Assembly: GCA_023146365.1 (NCBI GenBank) | Contig: JAGLCE010000044.1 | Span: forward strand, 1 to 15,606 | Length of the DNA: 15,606 nt | Origin: Endozoicomonadaceae bacterium | Lineage (GTDB): Bacteria; Pseudomonadota; Gammaproteobacteria; Pseudomonadales; Endozoicomonadaceae | Direction: 5' to 3' | Shown here: positions 1-8,636 of the stretch, one piece after another | Numbering within the stretch: the first letter of the stretch is position 1 | Layout: each line of letters begins with the position of its first letter | Translations under genes and position numbers: made by a program | Notes under the pieces: generated by a model | Databases searched by the model: none | Told to the model about the DNA's origin: nothing | What the model saw: the letters and a program-made list of their open reading frames with translations, nothing else

Positions 1-62
1 AAATCCAAGGCTTGAGCTGGTTTACTCGCCATAGCTTTTTTCTGCACTGCTTTATTCGCCAT
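1..62 (-). CDS. Partial CDS, start of the gene after hsdM
   Basis: Only the first 20 codons are in the window (MANKAVQKKAMASKPAQALD), running off the left edge. The ATG lies inside the last codons of hsdM, so the two genes overlap by 11 bases, and a GAGG sits about nine bases upstream of it. This arrangement points to translational coupling in one operon. The visible N-terminus is short, Lys/Ala-rich and not diagnostic. By position it could be the specificity subunit (hsdS) or an accessory gene that sometimes lies between hsdM and hsdS. No product is assigned. Confidence 0.6.
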   Translation of the reverse strand, partial: MANKAVQKKAMASKPAQALD

Positions 63-1698
63 AACCTAGCACCTCTAAGTTTTGGCGAATGGCGCTGTCG
101 AGTGTTTTGGCTTCTTTCATTTGGGCATATAGGGTTTGGCTGAGTTCGGTCATTTTGTCTTCAAAGGGGATGCCGTCGTCTTCGATTTCGGCTGCGCCTA
201 CATATCGCCCCGGTGTGAGTACATAGTCGTTGGCTTTTAGGTCGGCTAGCGTGGCTGATTTACAGTAGCCCGCTATATCTTCATATTTGGCTAGCGTGCC
301 GCTTCCGTCTTGCGCTTCACCACGCCATGCGTGATAGCTGCCTGCAATTTTGGCAAGGTCATCGCTGGTGAGTTCTTTGTGGGTGCGGCTGATCATGCTG
401 CCCATTTGGCGGGCGTCGATGAATAAGGTTTCGCCTTTTCTTTCACGGCGCTCTATTGCTCCGCTCTTGTTTTTCACTTCGCCTTTATTTTTAGTGAGAA
501 ACCATAAACACACAGGGATTTGGGTGGTGTAAAACAATTGGCCGGGTAAGGCGATCATACAATCTACGTGGTCGTTGTCGATGATCTCTTGGCGTATTTT
601 GCCTTCACCACTGGCATTAGAGCTCATAGAGCCGTTGGCGAGTACAAAGCCTGCGGTGCCTGATTCTGATAGCTTGGATAACATGTGCAGTATCCAGGCG
701 TAGTTGGCGTTACCCGTGGGTGGTGCGGTGTACCCTGCCCAGCGTGGGTCGTCGACCAATTCACTTTCGGTGCGCCATTGTTTTTGGTTAAACGGTGGGT
801 TGGCTAAGATGTAATCGGCTTTAAGATCGGGGTGCTGATCTTTAAAAAAGGAATCCCCTGCGACTTCGCCTAGGTTGCCGCTGATGCCACGAATGGCTAA
901 GTTCATTTTGGCCAGCTTGTAGGTGGTGCTGGTGTATTCTTGGCCGTAGATGGAGATGTCTTTTTGGTTGCCGTTGTGGCTGTTGATAAACTTGATCGAT
1001 TGCACAAACATACCGCCAGAACCGCAACAGGGGTCGTAGATTTTGCCTTTATAAGGTTCTAGCATTTCGGCTAGCAAGGCGACCACCGATTTTGGGGTAT
1101 AGAATTCGCCACCGCCTTTGCCTTCAGAGGCTGCAAACTTACCTAAAAAGTATTCGTATACTCGGCCTACTAGGTCTTCTTCTGCGAGCACTCTGGCTTT
1201 TTCAGTAAGTGGTTCATCACCTGCTTGACTCGTTACATAGGTATCGATGTTGTTGATGGTATCGAGCAGCGCCGCCAGTTTGTTGCTTTCTAAGCCTAAG
1301 CGCGAGAAGTAGTTGTCGGGCAATGCCCCCGCTAAAGATTTGTTGTTCTTTTCGACGGTGTGTAAGGCTGTATCAATTTTTAGGGCGATGTCGTCTTGTT
1401 TGGCGTATTTTAGTAGCTCTTCCCAGCGTGCCTCGATGGGTAAGTAGAAAACGTTGTCTTTGGTGTAAAAGTCGACCATTTCAACATAGTCGCCCATGCC
1501 TTCGCGTTGAAGTTTGTGGCGCTGTGCTTCAAATTTGTCTGAGATAAATTTTAAGAAGATAAGGCTCAGTACAATATGCTTATATTCGCTGGATTCCACC
1601 GAGCCACGCAGCTTGTTGGCGCTGTCCCATAGGGTTTCTTCAAATGAGGTGGTTTTTTTGGCGGTTGCGGTGCTTTTTTTGGCTTTTGGGGTTGTCAT
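52..1698 (-). CDS. hsdM: Type I restriction-modification DNA methyltransferase, M subunit
   Basis: N6-adenine DNA methyltransferase subunit of a type I restriction-modification system. It transfers a methyl group from S-adenosylmethionine to an adenine in the site chosen by HsdS. The 548-residue protein has the family layout: a helical N-terminal HsdM_N domain (about residues 18-150, with FEETLWDSANKLRG near the start), a GEFYTP segment at 197-202, the SAM-binding motif DPCCGSGGMF at 222-231 and the catalytic NPPF at 300-303. Length is normal and no break is visible. The first 16 residues are a Lys/Thr/Ala tail. The start is supported by AGG five bases upstream. The downstream gene overlaps the stop codon. 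HsdS and HsdR are not in the window and would lie to the left. The upstream intergenic stretch is only 98 bases before an IS end. Confidence 0.96.
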   Translation of the reverse strand: MTTPKAKKSTATAKKTTSFEETLWDSANKLRGSVESSEYKHIVLSLIFLKFISDKFEAQRHKLQREGMGDYVEMVDFYTKDNVFYLPIEARWEELLKYAKQDDIALKIDTALHTVEKNNKSLAGALPDNYFSRLGLESNKLAALLDTINNIDTYVTSQAGDEPLTEKARVLAEEDLVGRVYEYFLGKFAASEGKGGGEFYTPKSVVALLAEMLEPYKGKIYDPCCGSGGMFVQSIKFINSHNGNQKDISIYGQEYTSTTYKLAKMNLAIRGISGNLGEVAGDSFFKDQHPDLKADYILANPPFNQKQWRTESELVDDPRWAGYTAPPTGNANYAWILHMLSKLSESGTAGFVLANGSMSSNASGEGKIRQEIIDNDHVDCMIALPGQLFYTTQIPVCLWFLTKNKGEVKNKSGAIERRERKGETLFIDARQMGSMISRTHKELTSDDLAKIAGSYHAWRGEAQDGSGTLAKYEDIAGYCKSATLADLKANDYVLTPGRYVGAAEIEDDGIPFEDKMTELSQTLYAQMKEAKTLDSAIRQNLEVLGYGE

Positions 1699-1796
1699 GA
1701 CGACCTACTATGTACGGAATTGGGAGAGTGTGTCTATTGAGTGACTTACTGATGTTACGCAATAAATACAAATTTTAGTTAAAAAAATGTTAAAGT

Positions 1797-1812
1797 GAGA
1801 CCTCAGCATAAC
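1797..1812 (+). repeat. Left terminal inverted repeat of the IS
   Basis: GAGACCTCAGCATAAC, the exact reverse complement of 2636-2651. The GAGACC opening is typical of one IS5-family branch. Confidence 0.85.
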
Positions 1813-1941
1813 CAGCAATTTTAGCCGCCCTCATTAAACTTTCCTTATTTTGTCACCCATTACGAAACTCGCTGGGGCATTTAACGCCAAATAATCGGTT
1901 TTATGTCTGTTTCTAGTGCTTTTCACCGGTGTTCGACGCAC

Positions 1942-2599
1942 CTATCCTGCAGAATATGGTTTTGGCACACCATAGAGCACCAAAAACTTACTACCTTTGC
2001 AAAGGTTCGCTGCCATAGCGGCCAATCCATAAATCGTCGCATTTTTGGCAAGACCCATGAACCGAGTTCTGGCAAGCCCGTAATGTCTTTTATAGGTGGC
2101 AAAAGGACGCTCACCGCCCGCCCGTGTTACCGCTATTTCTTTGTTGCGAGTTCGTTCTTCTTTCGATAAAGGCTTCCCTCTATAGCCCTTACGTTGAACT
2201 TGGTCTTCAATACCTAGCTTTGCTAATTTCTCTCGGCTCAGAGCTGTAAGCGGAATCCGCATACAGTGCTGTTCGCAACCGCCCCAAAGTGGAGGCTTCG
2301 GGAACGTCTCCACCCAGTTCGAGGTGACAAAACTTGCGAAACAGTCGGTCTCTCTATAAGCACTGAGCCAACTGCACATCGGACAAGCGATACCATGTCC
2401 CAAGCAATAAGGCCCGAAACACAGTCAGCAGAGGGTAGCTGGGCCGACCTGTTTTAGAGGCGTAGATTGAGGAGAGCAACTTTTCAATATCTGACCAGTC
2501 CAACAACGCTTCCGTATCATCAAGACTATGAAGAACTGGATGATTTAGGTCAGTGGCTGAGACGAAAAGTTTGGGCTGTGTTGTGAAGGATTTTTGCAT
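1942..2599 (-). pseudogene. IS5-family transposase, frameshifted and internally deleted
   Basis: The reading starts at 2599 (MQKSFTTQPKL...) with 80 codons of the usual N-terminal domain, ending ...LSDVQLAQCL and a stop at 2354. The homologous reading then continues in a second frame (RDRLFRKFCHLELGG, VPEASTLGRLR). It jumps directly to a segment near the end of the catalytic domain (YADSAYSSEPRE), then shifts again around 2230 to the C-terminal frame (KLGIEDQVQRKGYRG ... ERPFATYKRHYGLARTRF) and ends at 1942. The middle of the protein, which should carry the first catalytic aspartates of the DDE triad, is missing, while the glutamate-region block (ERPFATYK) remains. With two frameshifts and one deletion it cannot encode an active enzyme. 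Confidence 0.88.
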
Positions 2600-2635
2600 G
2601 CCGATATTTTACCAGAATATGATCGGTTTTGTTGA

Positions 2636-2651
2636 GTTATGCTGAGGTCTC
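2636..2651 (-). repeat. Right terminal inverted repeat of the IS
   Basis: GTTATGCTGAGGTCTC, the perfect partner of 1797-1812. It marks the transposase-proximal end of the element, 37 bases upstream of the transposase ATG. Confidence 0.85.
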
Positions 2652-2683
2652 TTGATATGTCTAAAACCGGATTTAAAGTATAC

Positions 2684-2926
2684 GAGACCTTTGCGTGACA
2701 ACCTTATATCGTCACTAGGTCGCTGATTTCTCATTGTTTAAAAAAATGCTTAAAAAAAATGCTTATCAGGCTATTTTCACGAAAAAATCCCTTAAAACCT
2801 TCTATTTCCCCCTTTTTAGGCGAGACCCTTCTGATGAATCGACAGACCTCGCTTAATATTATGCGCGACAGACATCAGTCCGAAGCGAGTTCGGTTACAT
2901 TGAATGAGTGCTGAGGTTGTGGATTA
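2684..2926 (-). mobile_element. Remnant of a second IS5-like element
   Basis: GAGACCTTTGCGTGAC at 2684-2699 resembles an IS5-family end and shares the GAGACCT core with the neighbouring element. Reading inward on the minus strand, codons from 2908 to a TAA at 2816-2818 spell LIQCNRTRFGLM then SVAHNIKRGLSIHQKGLA, a sequence like the C-terminus of such transposases. The reading closes upstream at a stop at 2924-2926, and no matching second end is seen before the tauE-like gene. This is therefore one end plus the last roughly 30 codons of a truncated element. The transposase reading is based on resemblance only. Confidence 0.55.
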
Positions 2927-3000
2927 ATAGCCGTCCTTGGGATTCAACTGAGAGCCGCGATGAGAAACGTGTATGGAGAGGGAGATCACACGGTAGAGAC

Positions 3001-3750
3001 TCACGGATCTATTGAATCGCGGTGGTGTTGCGAGTGACTCGGTTGCTTCTCAGTGATCTGGAGGGTCGACATAATCCAGTGCTGGTGTGGTCCTGGGATG
3101 GTCCAGAGACCAAACAGCATGACCAATACGCCAGCCGCCGCCCTTACACCACGGTGTTGGAGTAGATTCTTTAGCTGCCCCGCCAACAGACCGGTCGCCA
3201 TCAGCACGGGTACTGTACCCAGTCCAAAACAGAGCATGAGCAGGGAGGCATGCCAAGCATTGGCGCTGGACGCTGCCCATATAAGGGTACTGTAGACCAA
3301 TCCGCACGGAAGCCAACCCCAGAGTGCGCCTACCAGAAGCGCACGAGAGGGTGTAGTAATGGGTAGTAAGGTGGCAGCATGGGGTTGAATGTGTCGCCAG
3401 AGGCGCTGCCCGGTCTGTTCAAGTCTCGTTAGACCCAGCCACCAACCAGAGAGGTAAAGTCCCATGACGATCAGCATTAAACCGGCAAGCCAGCGAATGG
3501 CTATGCCGGCCTCTCTGTTGAACCCGCCGAGAAACCAGCCAAGGATACCCACCAAAAAGCCAGCAATGGCATAACTAATAATGCGACCCACGTTATAGCT
3601 CAGTAGTAACGTGAAACGGCTACCAGCGGGCTTGTGTTCAGTCGTTGACAGGCTAAGGGCTGACATAATACCGCCGCACATACCGATACAGTGAGCGCCT
3701 CCCAGAAGGCCCAGAATAACGGCGGTTGTGTACTGCAGTGTTCCAGTCAT
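3001..3750 (-). CDS. TauE/SafE-like (DsbD_2-type) membrane protein of the cbb3 assembly cluster
   Basis: A 249-residue polytopic inner-membrane protein with about six hydrophobic segments. Two cysteine-bearing membrane motifs stand out: GGAHCIGMCGG at 17-27 and WLPCGLVY at 146-153. These are characteristic of the family named sulfite exporter TauE/SafE or DsbD_2 transmembrane region that commonly follows ccoS in gammaproteobacteria. A role in copper or thiol handling for cbb3 oxidase assembly is inferred from this conserved position. Sulfite export itself is not supported by anything here. The gene lies 84 bases after ccoS and is probably the last gene of the operon. No strong Shine-Dalgarno is visible before the ATG. 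The polar C-terminal tail (KQPSHSQHHRD) is His-rich. Confidence 0.85.
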   Translation of the reverse strand: MTGTLQYTTAVILGLLGGAHCIGMCGGIMSALSLSTTEHKPAGSRFTLLLSYNVGRIISYAIAGFLVGILGWFLGGFNREAGIAIRWLAGLMLIVMGLYLSGWWLGLTRLEQTGQRLWRHIQPHAATLLPITTPSRALLVGALWGWLPCGLVYSTLIWAASSANAWHASLLMLCFGLGTVPVLMATGLLAGQLKNLLQHRGVRAAAGVLVMLFGLWTIPGPHQHWIMSTLQITEKQPSHSQHHRDSIDP

Positions 3751-3834
3751 TAGTGTGTCGGTTATTGTGGCAATCTAGGAATCGATACCCCTGCGTGAGC
3801 AGTTGTGAGTTGATGATCGTTATTGTTCAAATGA

Positions 3835-4011
3835 TCAGTCCTGTTTTTGTTTGATGGCTTTCTGTGTTGTTGGTTCATCATCAAAAAGAATGCTGTGAGC
3901 CGGGCCTTCAAGGTCATCAAATTGCCCATTGTCGACGGCCCAGAGAAAAAGGATGACAGCAATAATAACAAATATCACGGCTAGAGGGATCAGTAAATAT
4001 AAGCTGGTCAT
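3835..4011 (-). CDS. ccoS: Cytochrome cbb3 oxidase maturation protein CcoS
   Basis: A 58-codon gene reading MTSLYLLIPLAVIFVIIAVI then LFLWAVDNGQFDDLEGPAHS and ILFDDEP. It has one N-terminal transmembrane helix (about 4-24) followed by the CcoS signature WAVDNGQFDDLEGPAHSIL with an acidic DD after it. In characterised bacteria CcoS is needed for insertion of heme b and copper into CcoN. The gene starts four bases after the ccoI stop, and AGAGAG at the end of ccoI can serve as ribosome binding site. It is easily missed because it is under 60 codons and a longer meaningless frame overlaps it. Confidence 0.95.
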   Translation of the reverse strand: MTSLYLLIPLAVIFVIIAVILFLWAVDNGQFDDLEGPAHSILFDDEPTTQKAIKQKQD

Positions 4012-4015
4012 AAAT

Positions 4016-6469
4016 TCATACTCTCTGAAGCGTGATGGTAGACCGTCTCAATGGAGTGGTTGCTTCTGAGTCGGGTTCTAGACGGGAGAGTCGCATGGCA
4101 TTACTCACCACGATCAATGAACTCGATGACATGCCGATGGCTGCCATCCAGGGATCAATTAGCCCCATGGCCGCCAAGGGCAGGGCGGTGACATTGTAAC
4201 CGAGAGACCAGATCAGATTCTGCCAGATGATGCGTCGGGTTTTCTGTGCCAGTTCAAACGCTATCAGTAGACGGCTTAGGTCACCGGTCAACAGTATTGC
4301 ATCAGCGGTAGTACGGGCGAGTTCGGAGGCGTTGTTCAGTGCCAGTGAGAGATCTGCTTGGGCGAGTACGGGTACGTCATTAATTCCATCCCCGACCATC
4401 AGCACTTTGGCGCCTTGTGCTTGCAAAGCGCAGACCTGTGCAAGCTTTTCATCGGGTAATACTGCCGCTTGCCACTGTTTAATGCCGAGTTCATCAGACA
4501 CCCTAGAGACAACCCCCACGGTATCACCACTGAGCAGTTGGACGATGATTCCGCGTTGTTGCAAGCTTTTCACGACAGCGGCGGCTTCTGGGCGCAACTC
4601 ATCGTCCAACTCAAACCAAGCGAGCGCTCTGTCATTGTCGCTGAGCAGTAGCCACTGTCTGGATGCGTCGGGTGGAGAGGGCGGTGTTTCAGGGGCACTG
4701 AATGATGGAGTGCCTATCCGGTAACGGTGGTTGTCAATCAATCCACTGATCCCTTTGCCTGTGGTATTGGTGACATCGGTTGCTGTGTACGGAAAATCAC
4801 CAGAAAAAGCTTGAGCAATGGGGTGTTCTGAATGGCTTTCCAGAGCGCAGGCTCGTTTAACCACGTCATCCTTACTGAGTGTGCAACCGTCTATCAGGAT
4901 GATCTGACGTAGAACCATCTTCCCTCGGGTTAACGTGCCTGTCTTGTCAAAAATGACGTGTGTCACCTGGTTCAGCCCTTCGATGACATGATTTCGGCTG
5001 ATCAGAATACCCCATTTATGCAGTGTGCCAGTGGCGGCCGTCAGGGCTGCTGGTGTCGCCAGTGAGAGTGCGCAAGGGCAGGTAATGACCAGAACCGACA
5101 GCGTGACCCAGAAAGCATGCCCTGGATCATGCGAGTACCAGAGCGCATAAACAACGACAGATGTTAACAGTACCGTTGCAACAAAGAAGCTGGCGACTCG
5201 ATCAGCGATTTTGGCAATAGCCGGTTTGTCGCTTTGGGCTCGTTCCAGCAATCTAAGAATTGCTGATAAGCGGGTCTCATCGCCAATACTGGTCACTTCA
5301 ATATCCAGTGAGTTTTCAGTATTGAGGCTGCCTGCAATGACGGCTTCACCGATTTGGCGTGTGACGGGCATATACTCACCGGTTAAGAGCGATTCGTTCA
5401 AGCTGGACTGGCCATTGATAATGATACCGTCGGTGGGTACGCTCTCTCCAGGGAGTACCCGTACCTGATCGCCGGTGCTTAGGTCGGTAATTGGTCGTCG
5501 TTCGGTTCGGTTATTAATCAGTTTCAGGCAGCTGGTTGGCAGCAGGCTACGTAAGTCTCGTCCTGATTTTGCGGTTCGGTGTCTAGCACGAAATTCAAGG
5601 TATCGACCCAGCAACAGTAAAAAGGTAAACATGCTGACTGAGTCAAAATAGACGTCACCATGACGATACCACGTGGCCCACAGACTGGCGAGATAAGCTC
5701 CGCCAATAGCGATTGAGACGGGAACGTCCATGCCTAGGTGCCGCGTTTTTAGATCTCTCCACGCTGCTGTAAAGAATGGTCGGGCGGCATAAAAAACCAC
5801 TGGTGTGCTCACGAATGCACTGATCCATCGGATAAAATCGCGATATTCATCCTCCATATCCTGTATGGCGCCGGCATAGAGGGCGATGGCGTACATCATG
5901 ACTTGCATGGCGCCAATGCCGGCGACGGCGAGCCGACGAATAAACAGGCGATGTTCCTGCTGCATGAGTGCTTCTTGACGTTCTGCCCGCCAAGGGTGAC
6001 CTTTGTAGCCGATAGCGTGAAGTTCCAGCAGGATTTCGCTAAGTTTGATGGTTTCCGGAGTCCAGCGAATGGTTGCGCTATGTTGGCTGAGGTTGACAGT
6101 GACTGACTCGATGCCTTTAAGCTGCATCAAGTGTTTTTCTATCAGCCAGACACAGGCTGAGCAGGTGATGCCTTCAATGAGTAGGCGTGCTTCTCGAGTA
6201 CCGTCCGCCAATGTGCGAACAAAGTCCGTCTGCAACTCTTCCCGGTCATAGATCGCCAGCTCTGCCTGTAATACGCTGTCGATCGATTCTGCCCGTGCCG
6301 CGGGTTCTGTGCGGTAAGCGTAGTAATTGTTGAGTCCGCCTGCGACGATGGCTTCAGCCACTGCCTTGCATCCAGGACAGCACATGGGCTGATCTCTGGA
6401 TTCAATGGTGGCGAAATAGCGGATGGTTCCAGATATTGGTAAATGACAGTGAAAACAGCTGACAGTCAT
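4016..6469 (-). CDS. ccoI: Copper-translocating P-type ATPase CcoI (FixI)
   Basis: Inner-membrane P1B-type ATPase that exports copper towards the periplasmic side for the CuB centre of cbb3 oxidase. The 817 residues follow the family order: a Cys-rich N-terminus (CFHC at 5-8 and CCPGC at 30-34), a heavy-metal-associated domain with CSAC at 103-106, paired membrane helices, the actuator loop TGE at 363-365, the metal-passage motif CPC at 464-466, the phosphorylation site DKTGT at 508-512, the HP dipeptide at 549-550 and GDGINDVP at 693-700. All catalytic landmarks are present and the length is normal. It starts nine bases after the ccoH stop and is followed four bases later by ccoS, so it is co-transcribed with the assembly genes. 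A detoxifying CopA is the alternative, but the N-terminus and context favour CcoI. Confidence 0.95.
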   Translation of the reverse strand: MTVSCFHCHLPISGTIRYFATIESRDQPMCCPGCKAVAEAIVAGGLNNYYAYRTEPAARAESIDSVLQAELAIYDREELQTDFVRTLADGTREARLLIEGITCSACVWLIEKHLMQLKGIESVTVNLSQHSATIRWTPETIKLSEILLELHAIGYKGHPWRAERQEALMQQEHRLFIRRLAVAGIGAMQVMMYAIALYAGAIQDMEDEYRDFIRWISAFVSTPVVFYAARPFFTAAWRDLKTRHLGMDVPVSIAIGGAYLASLWATWYRHGDVYFDSVSMFTFLLLLGRYLEFRARHRTAKSGRDLRSLLPTSCLKLINNRTERRPITDLSTGDQVRVLPGESVPTDGIIINGQSSLNESLLTGEYMPVTRQIGEAVIAGSLNTENSLDIEVTSIGDETRLSAILRLLERAQSDKPAIAKIADRVASFFVATVLLTSVVVYALWYSHDPGHAFWVTLSVLVITCPCALSLATPAALTAATGTLHKWGILISRNHVIEGLNQVTHVIFDKTGTLTRGKMVLRQIILIDGCTLSKDDVVKRACALESHSEHPIAQAFSGDFPYTATDVTNTTGKGISGLIDNHRYRIGTPSFSAPETPPSPPDASRQWLLLSDNDRALAWFELDDELRPEAAAVVKSLQQRGIIVQLLSGDTVGVVSRVSDELGIKQWQAAVLPDEKLAQVCALQAQGAKVLMVGDGINDVPVLAQADLSLALNNASELARTTADAILLTGDLSRLLIAFELAQKTRRIIWQNLIWSLGYNVTALPLAAMGLIDPWMAAIGMSSSSLIVVSNAMRLSRLEPDSEATTPLRRSTITLQRV

Positions 6470-6478
6470 AGATATGTA

Positions 6479-7045
6479 TTACAGGTAGTAGTCATTGACC
6501 GATGAGCCAGATGATAGTGTTATCGGAGCACCAGGTGTTAGGAAGAGCTCTTTGTTTATGCGCCACCCTGTCTGGTAAGCATGTTCGGGAGTCTGTTCGT
6601 CCAAGGTTTCTAGCTGGACGTAATAACGACCTTCGGCGCTGCGATCAAGATTGCCTATATAGTCGCCATTGGGTGAAAGACGTAACAAGATCTTTCGGTC
6701 ACCGCTCTGAAATACTGGAGAGGAGAGTCGGAGCATGAGTGTCTCAGGCTGAGCCTGAAGGTTGCCATCTACGAGGGTGTGAACTTCTCCTGTCATATCA
6801 TCAATGGTGATCGTTGCGTTAATGTTGAGATCGGTGGCACGATTTTCTCGTGATAAATCCTCATTGATGACTTTTCCAATCTTGTAGTAGTCGTCTACGA
6901 CCGTCGAATCACGATTATTGATCGCGAGCGTCAGGGCGATGGATCCCCAGATAAATGTGACCAGCAAAATGGCTAGGATAAACCAGACCCATGGCTCCCG
7001 ATGCCATGGAGTGACAATCTCTTTAGTGTTTGATTGATTCTGCAT
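6479..7045 (-). CDS. ccoH: Cytochrome cbb3 oxidase assembly protein CcoH (FixH)
   Basis: A 188-residue protein with one N-terminal membrane anchor (about 18-43, PWVWFILAILLV onwards) and a periplasmic beta-rich domain. The DDYYKIGKVINED segment just after the anchor is typical of FixH/CcoH, which associates with the oxidase and is needed for stable assembly. The frame is open further upstream to 7129, but the ATG at 7045 is preferred: the family N-terminus matches from there, GAGG lies nine bases upstream, and the upstream codons only overlap the end of ccoG. With this start the gene overlaps ccoG by 23 bases. Confidence 0.9.
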   Translation of the reverse strand: MQNQSNTKEIVTPWHREPWVWFILAILLVTFIWGSIALTLAINNRDSTVVDDYYKIGKVINEDLSRENRATDLNINATITIDDMTGEVHTLVDGNLQAQPETLMLRLSSPVFQSGDRKILLRLSPNGDYIGNLDRSAEGRYYVQLETLDEQTPEHAYQTGWRINKELFLTPGAPITLSSGSSVNDYYL

Positions 7046-8495
7046 GTTTCGAGGCCTCTGGGTTAAGTGGCTGAGTGACCGGTGCAAGAAAGCGACTTTC
7101 TGTTGATACCGTGGGCATCGTATCAACATCCGAGGCTACAGTGAAGATAACCGTTGTATTCGGTTTTCCCTGTAGCAATTCAGGGGGGGCGACCAGTCGT
7201 ACCGGGATATTAAGTAGTTCACCAGGAGCGACGGTTACGTTTTGTTTGCCTTCATAGCGCAGACCGTCAAATCCACTGACTGAGATATGATAGTGGTGAG
7301 TTTTAGGGTCTTTGTTCATCAATTTTAGGGTGTAGACGTTACTTATCAGGCCACTCATGGTCTTCGTGTATAAGCTCTGGCGATCTCTCAGGATTTCCAG
7401 TTCAATCAGGGAGCGACTATTGATCATAACAAAAAATATCACGGTAATGATCATCAGCGCCGCAAAATAACCGATCAGTTGAGGGCGAAGAATTTTGCTG
7501 GGTCTGTTATTGATGATCTTATTTTCTGAGCTGTAACGGATCAGACCTTTGTCGTAGCCCATTTTGTCCATAATGCTGTCGCAAGCATCAATGCATGCAG
7601 CACAGCCTATGCACTCATGTTGTAGGCCGTTACGAATATCAATACCCGTTGGGCAGACGTGGACACACATCTTGCAATCGATGCAGTCGCCGAGCCCATT
7701 GGTTTTTGGATCAATGTTTTTTTTTCTGGGGCCTCGGGCTTCACCGCGGGAGGGATCATACCAGATGGTGGCGGTGTTCTGATCATACATAACACTCTGG
7801 AAGCGAGCGTAGGGGCACATGTAAATGCAGACCTGCTCACGAAGCAGTCCTGCATTACCGTAGGTGGCGAGTGTAAAAAAACCGATCCAGAACAGTGTCG
7901 TCGTTGAATGAATATCAAGACTCCATAGATCAGGTATCAGTTCGCGGATAGGAGTGAAATACCCGATGAAGGTGATACTGGTGGCCAGAGCGATCGCCAG
8001 CCAGGTGAAGTGTTTTAACCCTTTACGTAGCAACTTGGCGCTACTCAGTTTGCTCTTATCCAGTTTCATTCGTTGGTTACGATCCCCTTCCGTGATACGT
8101 TCGACCCACATGAACACCCATGTAAAGACACTTTGGGGACAGGCGTAACCACACCAGACCCGACCCGCGAGCACGGTAATGAAGAACAAACCAAAAGCGC
8201 ATATGATCAACAGGAGGGAGAGGAGGATGAAATCCTGCGGATAAAATGTGACGCTAAAAATATGGAACTGTCTGGCATGCAGGTCAAAGAGTACGGCTTG
8301 TCGATCGCCTATGGAGAACCATAGCGTACCAAAGTAGAGGAGGAAAAAAACGATGCCACCGCTAATGCGGATATTTCGGAAAAACCCCTGAAAGGAACGG
8401 GTATAGATGGTCTCTCGTTTCTTATAGAGATTGACGAGTTCAATGATTTCTGGTTCTTGTGCAGAATGAGGGTTCTGCTTGTTAGGCTCTCTCAT
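7023..8495 (-). CDS. ccoG: CcoG (FixG/RdxA-type) membrane iron-sulfur protein
   Basis: Polytopic membrane protein with two 4Fe-4S clusters. In studied species CcoG reduces Cu(II) to Cu(I) for delivery to cbb3 oxidase. With the start chosen here it has 490 residues: an N-terminal cytoplasmic stretch with the conserved YKKRETIYTRSFQGFFRNIR, membrane helices, CGYACPQSVF at 115-124, CIYMCPYARFQS at 223-234, and two ferredoxin-like Cys sets at 271/274/277/281 and 295/298/301/305. The C-terminal third is a periplasmic immunoglobulin-like domain. The frame extends up to an ATG at 8600, giving 525 residues with an N-terminal extension not expected for the family. Neither start has a strong Shine-Dalgarno. 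It follows ccoP in the same direction. Confidence 0.93.
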   Translation of the reverse strand: MREPNKQNPHSAQEPEIIELVNLYKKRETIYTRSFQGFFRNIRISGGIVFFLLYFGTLWFSIGDRQAVLFDLHARQFHIFSVTFYPQDFILLSLLLIICAFGLFFITVLAGRVWCGYACPQSVFTWVFMWVERITEGDRNQRMKLDKSKLSSAKLLRKGLKHFTWLAIALATSITFIGYFTPIRELIPDLWSLDIHSTTTLFWIGFFTLATYGNAGLLREQVCIYMCPYARFQSVMYDQNTATIWYDPSRGEARGPRKKNIDPKTNGLGDCIDCKMCVHVCPTGIDIRNGLQHECIGCAACIDACDSIMDKMGYDKGLIRYSSENKIINNRPSKILRPQLIGYFAALMIITVIFFVMINSRSLIELEILRDRQSLYTKTMSGLISNVYTLKLMNKDPKTHHYHISVSGFDGLRYEGKQNVTVAPGELLNIPVRLVAPPELLQGKPNTTVIFTVASDVDTMPTVSTESRFLAPVTQPLNPEASKHAESIKH

Positions 8496-8636
8496 TCGAT
8501 CATATCTCTGGCTGTTTACGGTTGTGCTGAGGCTAGGGATGTTATTGTTGGAATAAAGGGAAAATTTTTTCTGAGCTTGGCTAGGCACTCTGAGCATCAA
8601 GCATACCGACTGTAATATTCAATCGGTATTCATGTA

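Larger units (their letters stand above)
1797..2651. mobile_element. Defective IS5-family insertion sequence with intact ends
   Basis: The element is bounded by a perfect 16-bp inverted repeat, GAGACCTCAGCATAAC on the left and its reverse complement on the right. Inside is a single broken transposase gene on the minus strand. At about 855 bp it is shorter than a complete IS5-family element, which fits the internal deletion in the transposase. No target-site duplication is evident: the flanks are AAGT on the left and TTGA on the right. The copy cannot make its own transposase, but it keeps both ends and could be mobilised in trans by a full relative. It lies 98 bases upstream of hsdM and may have changed that gene's upstream region. 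Confidence 0.85.

Noticed and set aside
2927..3000. Possible group II intron domain V (GAGCCGCGATGAGAAACG)
   Set aside because: The returning strand of the domain V hairpin is not found, so the resemblance is superficial.
3762..3971. 69-codon minus-strand frame in the ccoI-tauE gap
   Set aside because: It overlaps the real ccoS in another frame, has no family resemblance, and ccoS (3835-4011) explains the DNA.
7046..7129. Upstream extension of ccoH
   Set aside because: The extra 28 codons lie within ccoG coding sequence. The internal ATG at 7045 has a GAGG site and matches the family N-terminus.
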